Origin: Metopolophium dirhodum
Taxonomy: Eukaryota > Arthropoda > Insecta > Hemiptera > Aphididae
Reading direction: 5' to 3'
Length of the DNA stretch: 64,000 nucleotides
NCBI RefSeq assembly: GCF_019925205.1
Contig: NC_083568.1
Coordinates: 14,072,393-14,136,392, forward strand
Positions 36,459 through 47,677 of the stretch are shown in pieces. The position numbers and the translations under genes are program-made. Below the pieces are notes generated by a model. That model had not been told where the DNA came from and did no database searches. It was given only the letters and a program-made list of their open reading frames with translations. The stretch's first letter is position 1; every line of letters begins with the position of its first letter.

Positions 36459-37700
36459 CTATAAATCAAAATGAAAAACAAACCAAAATACATTTTTCTA
36501 TTAATTATTTTTACAATTTATGTTAGAACATTTATTGTACATAATATGTTAGTTTGGCAGACCACATGAAGAAAATGTCCAGGCTTGTTAAATTGGGTGA
36601 ACCATTGCTGAGTTAATAAATAAAAATAATATATTTTTAAGCTGTTGTGTTTATTGGTTGGTACCTACTTTATCTCCGGTTAAGAGTAAAATAAAAAACC
36701 TACCCTATACACTATCTATAATGGATTTTAACAACAATGTCAATATATCGTTTTTGAAAATAAAATAATTACCATTCATTCCTTATTATATTATAGAAAT
36801 GCACTTATTAGATTTCAACACTTCTTTGAAAGCCAATTACACTAATCTAATATCTGACACAATATTTTTGATTTTGATGCAATAATTTGTCATTATATTT
36901 ATCTTATTACTAAAAAAAGTCAACTCTTAACACAATAAATGATTTTTGAGTTCCCTATAACTGAATGATGAGTTAAGATAATATGTCACTAAAATAAATA
37001 AAACTTGAGGTAATAAATAATAAAGAAATTCAATGTGATAATAATATAAGGTAGGTTAATAACAAAATCACACTTTATTTGTCATCATTTAATGTCATAG
37101 AATTTAAATTTTTAAAGAACAAATAAAAATACTCCTAGGATATTAGAGTTTTAACTTCTAAGTAAATTACATATACATAATAAATATACAGTAGGTATTT
37201 CTGTAGTATTTATTCAATTGTGTTGTAAGCAACTGATAAATATTGAGTTTATAAAACAGGTCTTCCATAATGATCTAAAACAGAACAAAGATTAATATTA
37301 TTTGATTTGTATTTTTTTTAAATCTATAAAGTATGTTATTATTTTTGAAACTTATCATTATTTATTATATTAGTTTATAGTTGTATAATGTAATTAAATT
37401 TTATAATAATATCAAACATATTTAGTGGTATTAATGTATGCACAGTAACAGTAAAATTCACCATTTATTGTATATACTCATTGTACCTTAGTTATTTTAC
37501 ACAGGGTGTTTTTTTAAATAATAAACAAAATAAGGGCAACATCAAATTTAAGTATTTAAAATTTTAGAAAAAAAAAAATTAATGTTTTTCAATATATTGA
37601 GTGTTTGCTGTTATAATAATTACTTTGTATACTTGAATGTAATTTAATAATGTGAAGCATAATTTATTATTTTCATTATACTTACACTCTTGAGTTCAAA
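36459..37700. other. AT-rich spacer
   Basis: No feature recognised beyond the A/T homopolymers usual for this locus. Confidence 0.5.
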
Positions 37701-37903
37701 TCAAAAAATATTTGTTATTGTGGTTGTTTTATGCCTAGTCATATGAACTATTAAATGGTCATTTCGTTTGAATGCTTTTGAACAAATTCCACATCTGTAT
37801 TGTGGTTCAACTCCACATTCTTTTCTTATATGCCTACTTAAATCATATTTGTACTTATAACTTCGACCACATCCATTCCAGCACGGCCACCTTGAAAAAT
37901 TAC
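37701..37903 (-). CDS. lola: lola-type terminal exon, two zinc fingers, RKEC subtype (array position 10)
   Basis: The acceptor CATATACTTAG ends at 37,904, and 66 residues follow to TGA. The lead NFSRWP leads straight into finger 1, CWNGCGRSYKYKYDLSRH with terminal RKECG. Finger 2 is CGICSKAFKRNDHLIVH ending MTRH, with spacing H-x4-H. The linker is GVEPQYRC. A Thr-rich tail (KTTTITNIF) closes it. Trp just before the first Cys, RKEC and PQYRC are shared with the exons at 39,295 and 44,031, and RKEC with 42,048: a local subfamily. It has no internal ATG early enough to stand alone, so it depends entirely on splicing. Confidence 0.9.
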
Positions 37904-39294
37904 CTAAGTATATGAAGATATAATTATTAATAAATATGAAATGTTTATCTATACAATAAATATTATATGTGTTGAGAACTAAATCATTTTAAATAATCTA
38001 AAAGCCAATAGCAAACAACATATTTCTACTTATATTATTTACTATCCATTTTGAAATACAATAGAAATGAGTTGAAAATGTTTGTTGTATTATTTAATTT
38101 TTTCAAATTAAATTACAAGTTTTTATCCTGGGAGAAAAATATTTAATTATATTTTGAATTATAATCTGTTATTATTAAGGACAAAACCTATTAACCTCTT
38201 TCCCAACCGATATACAAATACACTGTATTATCCACTGCTAAAACCATGTCAATCTATTTGTACTTAGTTTTTATTTTCTAAATTCGATCATAATGTACAA
38301 CTTAATTTAACCAATTACATTGTTTATTCAATTATGTAACATAATTATCTTATTTAATAACTTATTTTTAAACTAACCTAAATAACCTTAATAGTTTATT
38401 GCTGTACCAATAATAAATGAAAATCGGTTTTTAACAAAAAATAAAACAATTTATGTGAACAATTTTTTTAACAAAGTAGGCAATAAGGAAACAATCACCA
38501 TACTTATACAACAAATTTAAATTAGGAAATATAGTGTTAAATTATATAATTTCATATTGTTCATGATACATTATAAATTATTACATAATACACTTAATTT
38601 AGTTAACAGGAATGAAATATTTTATAAATTATAGTTATTTTTACTTAATCTAAGTAATGTATATTATGCACAGACTTTTAAATACTACACTAGGTAACAG
38701 TAGCGGCGGTCAAATAATTTTGTATTGTGTGTGTGTGTGTGGGGGGGGGGGGGGAGATTTTTTTTTGTCTGATCAATAAAAATAAATGTAATTCACTGTT
38801 ATAATTAGTACAAACATATTTATAAAAATAAGGTATGGACAATGCTGAGCTGGACAGTTAGTAAACATAAAGCATTCAAAATATTGAAAAAAAGGGGCTC
38901 TATCCCCTCTCATCAACCAATTGTTTGACCATCACTGCTAGATAAGAATCTTGTATCATTAAATGAATATTGTTTCACCATATTTTTAGTGAAAAAAATT
39001 ATACAGATACTTAAATACATATCTTCTGTAATTTAGTATGTTTCCTAAATAGTTTGAAATTTTTATATCGAAACCAACCCAAAAAATTTCGGATGGACTT
39101 AAGTTATTTAGTATTTGTTTTATTCAGAGTTTCTAATCTAGTTTAGTACAAAAATCTGTGACAACAGGTAGTCATTTTTATGTTAAGTAATTCACAATCA
39201 AATGAAAACATAAAAATATTTTTTTGACCAAAGAAAATAGATCATATTATATACTGCTTAACATTTTACAAATTTACATAGGTATTAACTGTTA
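37904..39294. other. AT-rich spacer containing a MITE
   Basis: Apart from the element at 38,698-38,940, no feature was recognised. Confidence 0.45.
38698..38940. mobile_element. Probable MITE with GT microsatellite and G-tract
   Basis: CAGTAGCGGCGGTCAAATAA pairs imperfectly with TTGTTTGACCATCACTGCTA at the right end. Inside the left end lies (GT)8 followed by about fourteen G, and near the right end a matching CCCC. I could not identify a convincing target duplication. Confidence 0.5.
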
Positions 39295-39494
39295 TTAATT
39301 GTTTTTAAATAGTTTCTGATGAACCACGATCATATGTGACTTTAAGTGATGAACATGTTTAAACTTTTTTAGGCAAGTATCACAGCGATATTGAGGAGGA
39401 ATACCACATTCTTTTCTTATGTGGCGTATTAAGTCACCTTTGTTCTTATAACTTCTACCACAGTTGTTCATACATGGCCACCGGCCTTGTAAAC
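39295..39494 (-). CDS. lola: lola-type terminal exon, two zinc fingers, RKEC subtype (array position 11)
   Basis: The acceptor TTTGTTTACAG ends at 39,495, and 65 residues follow. The lead is LQGRWP; finger 1 is CMNNCGRSYKNKGDLIRH with terminal RKECG; the linker is GIPPQYRC; finger 2 is CDTCLKKFKHVHHLKSH, then HMIVVH. The lead and RKECGxxPQYRC match the neighbouring exon at 37,701-37,903 and, through LQNGRW, the one at 44,031-44,275. This fits expansion by tandem exon duplication. The tail after the last His is only QKLFKNN. Confidence 0.9.
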
Positions 39495-40568
39495 CTGTAA
39501 ACAAATTAATGTCATTAAGCTACTATAAAAAAATATTGGACTGATAATAAGCAATCGGCATTTATTCAATAGAATAAAATGAATTATTTTTCATTTCAAA
39601 TCAAAATATATAAGTATAGAATTAAATGAAATGCTAAGTAATAAGTTATAACTAATTAAAATAGCTGAAAACTATGACTGTTATTTTACAGTTTGAATAA
39701 GCTTAACAGTTCTAATAATTAAGCCTTAATTAAATAAAACATCATATGCATATAATATCAAGTCCACTAATAGCAAATGAGTAAACAAAAACTTAATTGT
39801 CTTTATAGCGATAAGACAATATAAACTATTTTTAAAAACTTTAAATACTGTTTTATTTTAATTTTGATATCTATGTTGGCAATTTAAATATGGCAAAAAT
39901 TATAATAACAATTCAAGAATTACAATTAATCAATTTTACTATTGTTTAAACATTTACATGTGCCGAGTGATGTTGTGCAGTACACTTTTTGTTATTCAAT
40001 AATTAATAACTAAAACTAATTTTTTATTGCATATTACACTAATCATCATACCTGGTCATAGACAAGATTCATATTATAATAAAATATACAAAAATATATT
40101 TTAATTATATAAAAAAAAATTAATTTTGTATCTCTATAGTGTACCTATGCACTATATAGATGCTGGTATAGGTTATTTACTAATATGTTTAACTAAATAA
40201 CTTTAATTGTATTATAGTATGTATTTGCAACAAACAATTCTAGTAGATAAATTAGTATTAATAATAATCTGCATTCTGATTCTATAACAATTGAAAATAA
40301 ATGTCACAAATCTTTCCAGAACATACATTTTAAAAGATTATAATATTTATAATATTGCATTATAAAAGCTAATGCTATGTGTTACCTATAGCTTAAAAAT
40401 GTGTATTTTATGTATATGAATATAACATGATAAATAACAAATATATAGAAATATTTTGTAATTATGTCATTTTATATAATTACCTACTATAACCAATAAT
40501 AGGAATAAAACCCGTCCCACCCTAATAGGTTGCCATTTTGAGTCTACTCGTGGGATAAAGAATAAGAA
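39495..40568. other. AT-rich spacer
   Basis: Nothing recognisable on either strand. Confidence 0.5.
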
Positions 40569-40807
40569 TTATCTGTGCGATATACGATCATTATTGTTAT
40601 AAAAAGTAAAGATACCACCCTCGGTTAAAAGATTAACCATGGATACAATCGGCATATCACTGATATTTGGTAGAAGATAAGCTAATAAAATAATCGTATC
40701 TATGAAATTCATAGAAAGAAACATTAGCAGACTCAATATGGCAGCCTCTGAGGGCGTAACACTTTTAGAATGTATATTATACATTTCAGTGTACATTTTT
40801 TTGGCAC
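40569..40807 (-). CDS. lola: Candidate alternative terminal exon without zinc fingers (hydrophobic)
   Basis: The acceptor CATAGTAGTTTCAG ends at 40,808 and enters in the shared phase 1. Seventy-eight codons follow to TAA. The product begins AKKMYTEMYNIHSKSVTP, then has a long hydrophobic run (ILSLLMFLSMNFIDTIILL and onward) interrupted by NISDMP, and ends polar (FTFYNNNDRISHR). It has no zinc ligands. Base composition is clearly less AT-rich than the spacers, supporting selection for coding. The hydrophobic part could be a buried helical bundle or a membrane-seeking segment; I recognise no family. It lies between two RKEC finger exons. Exon status rests on acceptor, phase, open frame and composition. 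Confidence 0.5.
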
Positions 40808-42047
40808 CTGAAACTACTATGACATTATTTAGATACTGTCATGATTAAAAAAAGAGAGTACCTCATTCAATAACACACAGACATCAGCATACATTTTTAA
40901 AAACCTAATTGATTATTAATATTTTATATTATATTGTTAGTCTTCTATAATATATTAATGAAGATTGATAGATAATACAGAGGTGCCAAAGTAATTCTAC
41001 ACATATGACAAAATACTGAAGGATCAATATTTTATATCACACAATCACATTACCATTTCATTGATTTATACTATTTAGATTAAATATCTAACTATTGATC
41101 AAATTAATTATTTTAAAACATATTTTAAAAACAGCTTAAAGTCAGCTATTAAAAAGGAATTATTGTTCAGTTATCAGTTAGTTTTGTTTCATAAAATGTG
41201 AATAACAATTAAAGAGTTTATAAAATATATTAATACTAATTAATTTCTACATCACACATAATATGAAGGTACTAAATATCACATGTAAAATAATTATATT
41301 ATATTTGTACATATTGCTCCATATACTTAACTGTAAAATATTTAAAATTATTATTTACTTTTAATTAATACTTTTTAACTAATAAAACCAACTTCAATCA
41401 TAAATTAAGTATTTTTTTTAATTTGGTCAATAGGTGACTATATGATCATTTTAAATTAAGATCTGCTATTATGTAAATTAAAGTAAGGTCTCTTGGTCAT
41501 TTAATATACCATACTTTTAGCAGCATTTGATATTTATTTAAAATTTTTAGAAAAATAATCTCTAAGGTAATTATAAATCAAAACCATAAGTTGCCTGAAT
41601 AGTACATATATTATTTTTAAAATAAAAAATGTATACTGATAATAATTAGGACAAACAAGAAAAAAAAATATAACAATTTTAAAATTATATAATTTATAAA
41701 AAAAATATATGATATTTAGTAGTAAAATTATCTAAAGATGTAAAACAAAAATAACAAACTGTTTCTGATATAGGCCTAATTATATGTTATATGTAGGTAC
41801 CTAATAAGTAATAACTATTGATAAAAATCCTTTAATAGAAATATTAGATACAATAATATAAAAACCTTTCATTGTATTCTAAGTAAATTATATTGTAAAT
41901 TATAAAAATCTTCATAAAATTATTTTGATATAGTTTTAAATTAAAATTCTATGTGTTAAATTTATTTTAAATATAACAAGAACTTCAAGATTTAACTGTT
42001 CTTTTATAATAACAATGGTAATAGTATAAAGTTAGGCATTCAGTAAA
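40808..42047. other. AT-rich spacer
   Basis: No supportable feature; the right part should include the 3' UTR of the exon at 42,048. Confidence 0.5.
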
Positions 42048-42331
42048 TTATTCAAGTACTTTATGAACCAATAAATTATGTTTTTTCAATGTGTCTCTAC
42101 ATCTGAACATCCTGCCGCAAAATAAACATTCAAAAGTAGGAGGAATATTAGAGCATGATAAAAAATGTCTGGTTAAATGTGCTTTATGCTTAAAAGCTTT
42201 TGAGCATTGGATACATATATGTTGAGGAGCAACGCCGCATTCTTTTCTTAAATGTCTAATAAGATTGTGTCTTTCTTTGTAACTTCGACCACATATATTT
42301 GGACACATATATCTTCCACTGATTGAACAAA
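42048..42331 (-). CDS. lola: lola-type terminal exon, three zinc fingers (array position 12)
   Basis: The acceptor TTGAATTTTACAG ends at 42,332, and 93 residues follow. Finger 1 is CPNICGRSYKERHNLIRH with terminal RKEC. Finger 2 is CIQCSKAFKHKAHLTRH closing with HFLSC (a second C2HC, spacing H-x3-C). Finger 3 is CLFCGRMFRCRDTLKKH, then HNLLVH. The linkers are GVAPQHIC and SNIPPTFEC. Three fingers are unusual in this array; only the exon at 47,349-47,677 shares the layout. RKEC links it to its neighbours at 37.7, 39.3 and 44.0 kb. The open frame runs on upstream of the acceptor, but that part is AT-rich intron. Confidence 0.92.
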
Positions 42332-44030
42332 CTGTAAAATTCAATAAAAATAAACTAAGAATATGTAAGACATAAAACTGCAGGGAAATTAAGCAAAAGC
42401 AGTTTTCAACGTCATAAGAATAAGAGTTTATCAATTTACAATTGATAATTAAATTTTAAATCTTCATACTAATTAATTTAATGATTTAATAAATATATAT
42501 ACCTACTCAGTACTAACAATTTGTTATATTGTAGAGAGAAAATAACACAAATACCTATAGTTGAATAAAAATATATCAACACTGTCAACGCTTATGTATT
42601 ATGCAAATATTTATAAATCATATGTCTTACAGTATATTTGCATGTGGCTTAATAAAAATGTAATATAATATATATTTAATGAAAAAATTTTTAAAATAGT
42701 TTATATTTATGTTTATTAAAAAAATATATAAAACTCAATATAGTGTAGATATATATATATATATTTAATTATTTAAGTTATAAACCTCTATCAACATTTC
42801 AATAAACATTTATAATCAATGGTACACAGATTTTACATTAAACATAATTGGACAATTATATTTAAGTGTTGCTTATCAATATTATATATATTACAGGTAT
42901 AGAAAATGAATATAGCTATCATAACTAACAGAATATATTTTTAAGTTATACCAAACTAACATTTAAAAATGTTAAGAAATTTAAATTAATTAATATAAAT
43001 ATAATAGTTTAATGAGTACATTTGTAAGTAATTTTAGTTTTATTTTAAAAAACAAGGAAATGATAACCTAAAAAAAATTCTTAAAAATATGACTAATAAT
43101 ATTATAAACTTTTATAATTTATTATAAGTTAAATGTCATACATTTACATAAATGACGGTAGAGTCTACAGAACATGTTTTGTATTAATAATGATTAGAAT
43201 TTAAGGTTGAAGATCAGTCTTTAAATTTAATAATTTTTGAAAGACGTATATTGTTTATAATTTTATTGATATTTCCATCAGTAACTTAGTTTATTAGTAC
43301 CTATAATGCGGATATAATATTTACAAAGTTGGTTTATGTATATTATGTTACGGACAATGAGGAGAATTCAGGTATTTTATGAAATACCTAGTTTTATAGT
43401 TTACCCATAATATAATATACTAAGTTTATTATTTACAATTTTAGTTTATCGAGTTATACAGCTATATAGTTTAGTCTCTTTGAGAAAATCAATTATATTT
43501 ATATTTGATAGTAGATCTGATCCTATTTTGTCGGGTTTATTGTGTAATGTAGTATTATTTCTTGTATTCATCATGTTTGTTGCCTTTGGTAATGATGTGT
43601 TTCATTGTTTTTTACTCCAAATTATCAAAATAAATAAGTGGTTTGTTTTTTAGATTTAGGTGGTTCATTATAGTTGCATCCATCCTTTTTAGATCTAGGA
43701 TGTACCTTATTTATGTATTGATTTTTATTGAAATTGATTTGGTATTCTAGATTTACAGTGTTTTTGGCATTTGTAGCAAAGTATATATTGTAAATGTTTT
43801 TTTGTGTCGGCATATGTGTTTATATTTAAGAGTGGGTATCAGTATTGGACATTTCATGATTAGCTTTTTCTTTGCAGTTTATGCTGCTGTGTCCGGTCAC
43901 CAATACCTATATAAAAAATTCTATTCCTTTCTCACAAATTAGTAGGTTTTTCTTGGACAAGTTTGATATATTGGAAAGGATTGTTGTGTATTTAATGCTG
44001 GTAAGACTGCTCAGTATAATTTGCTGAATA
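42332..44030. other. Spacer with a compositionally odd stretch
   Basis: From about 43,260 to 44,030 the plus strand becomes T/G-rich. A minus-strand open frame (43,625-43,813) has no acceptor in the shared phase. It might be a decayed retroelement fragment (a TGHSS-like string near 43,880 is suggestive only). No call can be made. Confidence 0.35.
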
Positions 44031-44275
44031 CTAAATGGGTTTTTTGTGTTGTTTTAATTGTAAGTTATTAAAGTTACAAAAGTTATGAACTATTATAGAG
44101 TGTGATTTGAGGGATTCTTTACGTTTAAATGTTTTTATACAAAATGAACACCGATATTGAGGCTCAACACCACACTCTTGTCGACAATGACGATACAATG
44201 AAAACTTTTTTTTATACGTTCTACCACAATAACTATTTGGACATATCCATCGACCATTTTGTAGCTGCGCTATTC
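44031..44275 (-). CDS. lola: lola-type terminal exon, two zinc fingers, RKEC-like subtype (array position 13)
   Basis: The acceptor TTATCTTTTATAG ends at 44,276, and 80 residues follow to TAG. The lead IAQLQNGRWI resembles LQGRWP at 39.3 kb. Finger 1, CPNSYCGRTYKKKFSLYRH with terminal RQECG, has four instead of three residues between its first two Cys. Finger 2 is CSFCIKTFKRKESLKSH ending SIIVH. The linker is GVEPQYRC. A 20-residue polar tail (NFCNFNNLQLKQHKKPI and so on) follows. It lacks an early ATG and so cannot be an independent small gene. Confidence 0.9.
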
Positions 44276-44773
44276 CTATAAAAGATAAGATTATAATTAA
44301 TAATATAATAAAGGTTAGGTAGGTACTTACATATATACATATATGAATTTATTATTTAAATAAAAAGCGTTTAAAAGCTTATAAAAGAGTCTTAATTTAT
44401 AAAGTTAAATAATGTATTAAGTGTGTAATACTTTTTTAAATTTTTTATTTAGCATTTTGGGTTAAAATCCAAAAATAAAAGTTATATCACAAGTCCATAA
44501 ATTATAATAATACCACAATTATAAAAGGATAAGATCTAATAAAAAGTGTAGGTCTACAATTTGTACACAGAAGTTTTTTATGGTAAAGGCCAATGTTATT
44601 AAAAGGTAATCAATTTTTTTCTCTTCTAATATGCACTCTGCAAGTAACAATGTACAATTTAACAATAAGCTATTGTACAGATGATATAAGCTGGTTATTT
44701 TTTGCTTTCACACAGACAATTTCCAACCAACTTCAAACTCATTCCGTTCTTATGTCCTTAAAGTATATGAAAT

Positions 44774-44929
44774 CAGTGGCATATTTACAATTTTTGTGGG
44801 AAGTATATCTTATAAATATACAAATTATATGAATAATATGAAGTAATATTTATATTGAAAGCAAATGCAACAATAAAATAAAAATATTAAACGTGTTCCA
44901 CATCATCTACTCCCACAAATAGGCCACTG
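44774..44929. mobile_element. Possible hAT-like MITE
   Basis: CAGTGGCATATTT at 44,774 faces AAATAGGCCACTG ending at 44,929, and TTTTGTGGGAAGTA faces TACTCCCACAAA inside. The flanks (TATGAAAT / TGCCAAAT) agree at only five of eight positions, so the boundaries are uncertain. Confidence 0.5.
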
Positions 44930-45342
44930 TGCCAAATTGGAGATTAAAAAATAAAATCAAAACTTTTTTGCATGTTATAAACACATTTCTTAAAAAAGTT
45001 TTCACTCCAGTTTTCTTAAACCAAGATGTTATTCCAATATAATCAAGTATGTGATGCCTATGGACTTCTAGACTATACCTTAGGTACACCATATTGAAAT
45101 TCAACCGCTTTTAACTCTATAAGTTCAACAAAAACTCAAATCGTTCTATTAAAAAAAAATTACTTTATTATTATTAATAATACATATCCCTGTTTATGCC
45201 AATTATATGCAACAATAGTAAATTAATGACTAAAAAAATTCAGTTATTAAAATGACAATTATAAATGACTAATTCTATAATGAAAAAAAAAACTTAATAC
45301 ATACTAATATAAGTCATATAACCACATAACTATACTATTATA

Positions 45343-45598
45343 CAGGGGTGGCTATTTATCTTAATTTTGGGAGGCGCAAATTTATGAAGCTAATTTGAAG
45401 CAAGCCATTTTGTTAAGAGATGTTTATTAAATGGTTTATAAAATGAAGACACATTTTTAATTTTATATATAAAATAGCAAATGAAGAAACATTTGTTTAA
45501 CATTTATTTATTTAATTATTTATAGAAATAACTTAGAGCTTTTAGAAACTGACTTAAGAGCCACGTGCAGCTCACGAGCCTCGTTGTGGCCACCTCTG
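45343..45598. mobile_element. hAT-like MITE
   Basis: CAGGGGTGGC at 45,343 is complementary at nine of ten positions to GCCACCTCTG ending at 45,598. The right end also has GAGCCACGTGCAGCTCACGA, a string typical of non-autonomous hAT elements. The flanks CTATTATA / GTATAATA agree at six of eight positions. Confidence 0.7.
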
Positions 45599-45673
45599 GT
45601 ATAATATGTAATAATAAAAATAATGAATAATAATATATTATTATAGTATAGTTATAACCTACGTTTAATTTTT

Positions 45674-45942
45674 TTACATTTCTAATAGACCATGAATAAG
45701 TGCTCTGTGTGTGTTCATGTTTTGTATTTTTGGAAAAGTTTTATCACATTTATCACACCGAAATGGATGAATCACCAAATTTTTTGGTAATAAATGACTG
45801 CGCAAATGTTTGTTCAAAGTGTTGAAGTGTTTAAAAGATTTTGAGCATACAGCACAAACATTTTTGTCAAAATCACACTTTTTTTTGTTCCTGTTAATGG
45901 CTTTATATTTTTCAGTATTGTTTAGTGTTTTTTTTCCAGTTC
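45674..45942 (-). CDS. lola: Divergent terminal exon, two canonical C2H2 fingers (array position 14)
   Basis: The acceptor TCATTATTTTTCAG ends at 45,943, and 88 residues follow. A Lys/Asn-rich lead of about 28 residues (TGKKTLNNTEKYKAINRNKK) precedes CDFDKNVCAVCSKSFKHFNT, LNKHLRSH and then CDKCDKTFPKIQNMNTHRAL, IH. The family's C2HC first finger (CPNxCG...YEC) is absent. The two fingers align best with fingers 2 and 3 of the three-finger exons at 42,048 and 47,349, so the first finger may have been lost. Splice phase is the same as the others. It sits between two hAT-like MITEs. Confidence 0.88.
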
Positions 45943-46154
45943 CTGAAAAATAATGAACAACAAAATAATTAAAAAAAAAAAAAAATACTGATATAAACAA
46001 TTATAAATATTAATATTTTATCAAAGTTTTTAGCAATGCATACATTGTATAATATTTAATTTACTAAAAATTACAGAAAAATTTGCCTTGATGTTAATAA
46101 AGCGTAAAAAAGCGTTGAAATATTATAGTTTTGAAATGTAGCTATACAGTACAT

Positions 46155-46339
46155 CATTGGCGCAAATAGGGGGGGGGGGGGCTTGGGGGGGTCTTAGTTC
46201 TCCCAAATGCCGGTCAAGTCCCCCCAGTTCAAAATCTAGTAATTAGTACTGATTTTTATATTCTGTGGTACTAAGCAATATGGCCTATGGGGAGGGGGAC
46301 TTGCGTCCCCCCAAAAAATTTAGTCAATTTGCGCCTATG
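46155..46339. mobile_element. hAT-like MITE with G/C-rich subterminal tracts
   Basis: CATTGGCGCAAAT and ATTTGCGCCTATG are complementary at 12 of 13 positions. The flanks CAGTACAT (46,147-46,154) and CAGTATAT (46,340-46,347) agree at 7 of 8. Long G-tracts lie inside the left end, and CCCCCC blocks and further G-runs in the interior. The 185-base element is non-coding. Confidence 0.8.
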
Positions 46340-46347
46340 CAGTATAT

Positions 46348-47348
46348 CAATATGTATATTTTGTATATTGGTATCTAATGCATTAATACATTTTAAAATA
46401 TAGATCATATAGGTAGTGTACTACTAGTATGTACTGCATATAGGGTCTTGCTAATTTACTGTTATAACAATGGCAAGGAGGACTTATGTTCAACCCCATC
46501 AATTGTTTAGCACTAAATTTAAGACCCTTCATACATTTGAGCTCCAAAACTTATTTTAAATGGAGAATTATTACAGAATGAACAAACAATAAGTTTATTT
46601 TATGAAAATCATTAATATTAAATTGATAACCATTAAAAATGTGAATATATTTATAATTTATATATTCGGTTTTTCAAATATGTGGACAAAATGTATGAAT
46701 ACAAATAAACTATTATTGGTATTAGGCTAAGTACATATAAAACAATATAATTAATTATCAATCCAAGTTTTAAATGCAAAATATTTTATTACCTACCTAG
46801 TTTATGTCACCATCATATAAATATATTTCAAATTGCATTTAGAATTGCAATTCAAATTTGAAAGTCAAATATATACTTACTCAATTTAACGATCAATAAA
46901 CACATTATAAACCTAAGTAAGAATAAAACCAAATAAAATTACTTGGAGTAGAATATAGAGTAAAAGCGCTTAATAAGATTCAATAATAAAAAACCTATAG
47001 TATAAACATAATTAAATTCCATTTCTTTATCTAACATTTTAGATAATTATGGAATCATTTTATTATTAGCTGGTGAATTAACCTTGGAGTTTGTTGTGTG
47101 TATGTATTTCTGAAAAAAATATACATTTATAATCATTTTAGAATAAATTCAAATAAAGAAAAAAATTTCAAATATTTCAAATTGCAGATTATCACATTTT
47201 AATTGATTGTATTATGTACAGTTTCAAATTGTATTCTATAAATGTACCTGAATATTAATATAAATAAACAAATATTATATGTATTTGAACATACATAATA
47301 AAATATATATGTTCCAGTTAACATTTTATTAATATAATTAATTAGGTA
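46348..47348. other. AT-rich spacer
   Basis: No feature; the right part is the likely 3' UTR of the 47,349 exon. Confidence 0.5.
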
Positions 47349-47677
47349 TTAATCTGAATCCCCAATTTGCCATTCGCTATAAAACGCATAAACTTCATTT
47401 GGTATATTAGGATCGGAAAGTCTATGTATAGTGTTTTTGTGAGTTTTCATGTTGTCCTTGCGAGTGAATTTCTTTTTACAAATGTCACATTGAAATTTTG
47501 GTGAAACATCACCGCACGATAATTGGTGACTCTTCAAATGACTACTACGCTTGAAAAATTTGAAACATTTCGAGCAATTATATTGAGGGCCAACCCCACA
47601 CTCTTTGGCCAAGTGAAAACTTAAATGGGCTTTGCGTTTGTAGTTGCGGCCACATTTCGGGCACAACCATCTTTCAT
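47349..47677 (-). CDS. lola: lola-type terminal exon, three zinc fingers (array position 15)
   Basis: The acceptor TTCTTGTTAATAG ends at 47,678, and 108 residues follow, the longest in the window. Finger 1 is CPKCGRNYKRKAHLSFH with terminal AKECG (C-x2-C). Finger 2 is CSKCFKFFKRSSHLKSH closing HQLSC. Finger 3 is CDICKKKFTRKDNMKTH, then HKNTIH. The linkers are GVGPQYNC and GDVSPKFQC. A 25-residue acidic/aromatic tail (LSDPNIPNEVYAFYSEWQ and so on) ends in GDSD. Architecture and the C2HC second finger match the exon at 42,048-42,331. Composition is distinctly more GC-rich than its flanks. Confidence 0.93.

Noticed and set aside
43625..43813. Minus-strand open frame of 62 codons
   Set aside because: No acceptor in the shared phase, no zinc ligands; possible retroelement debris but not demonstrable.
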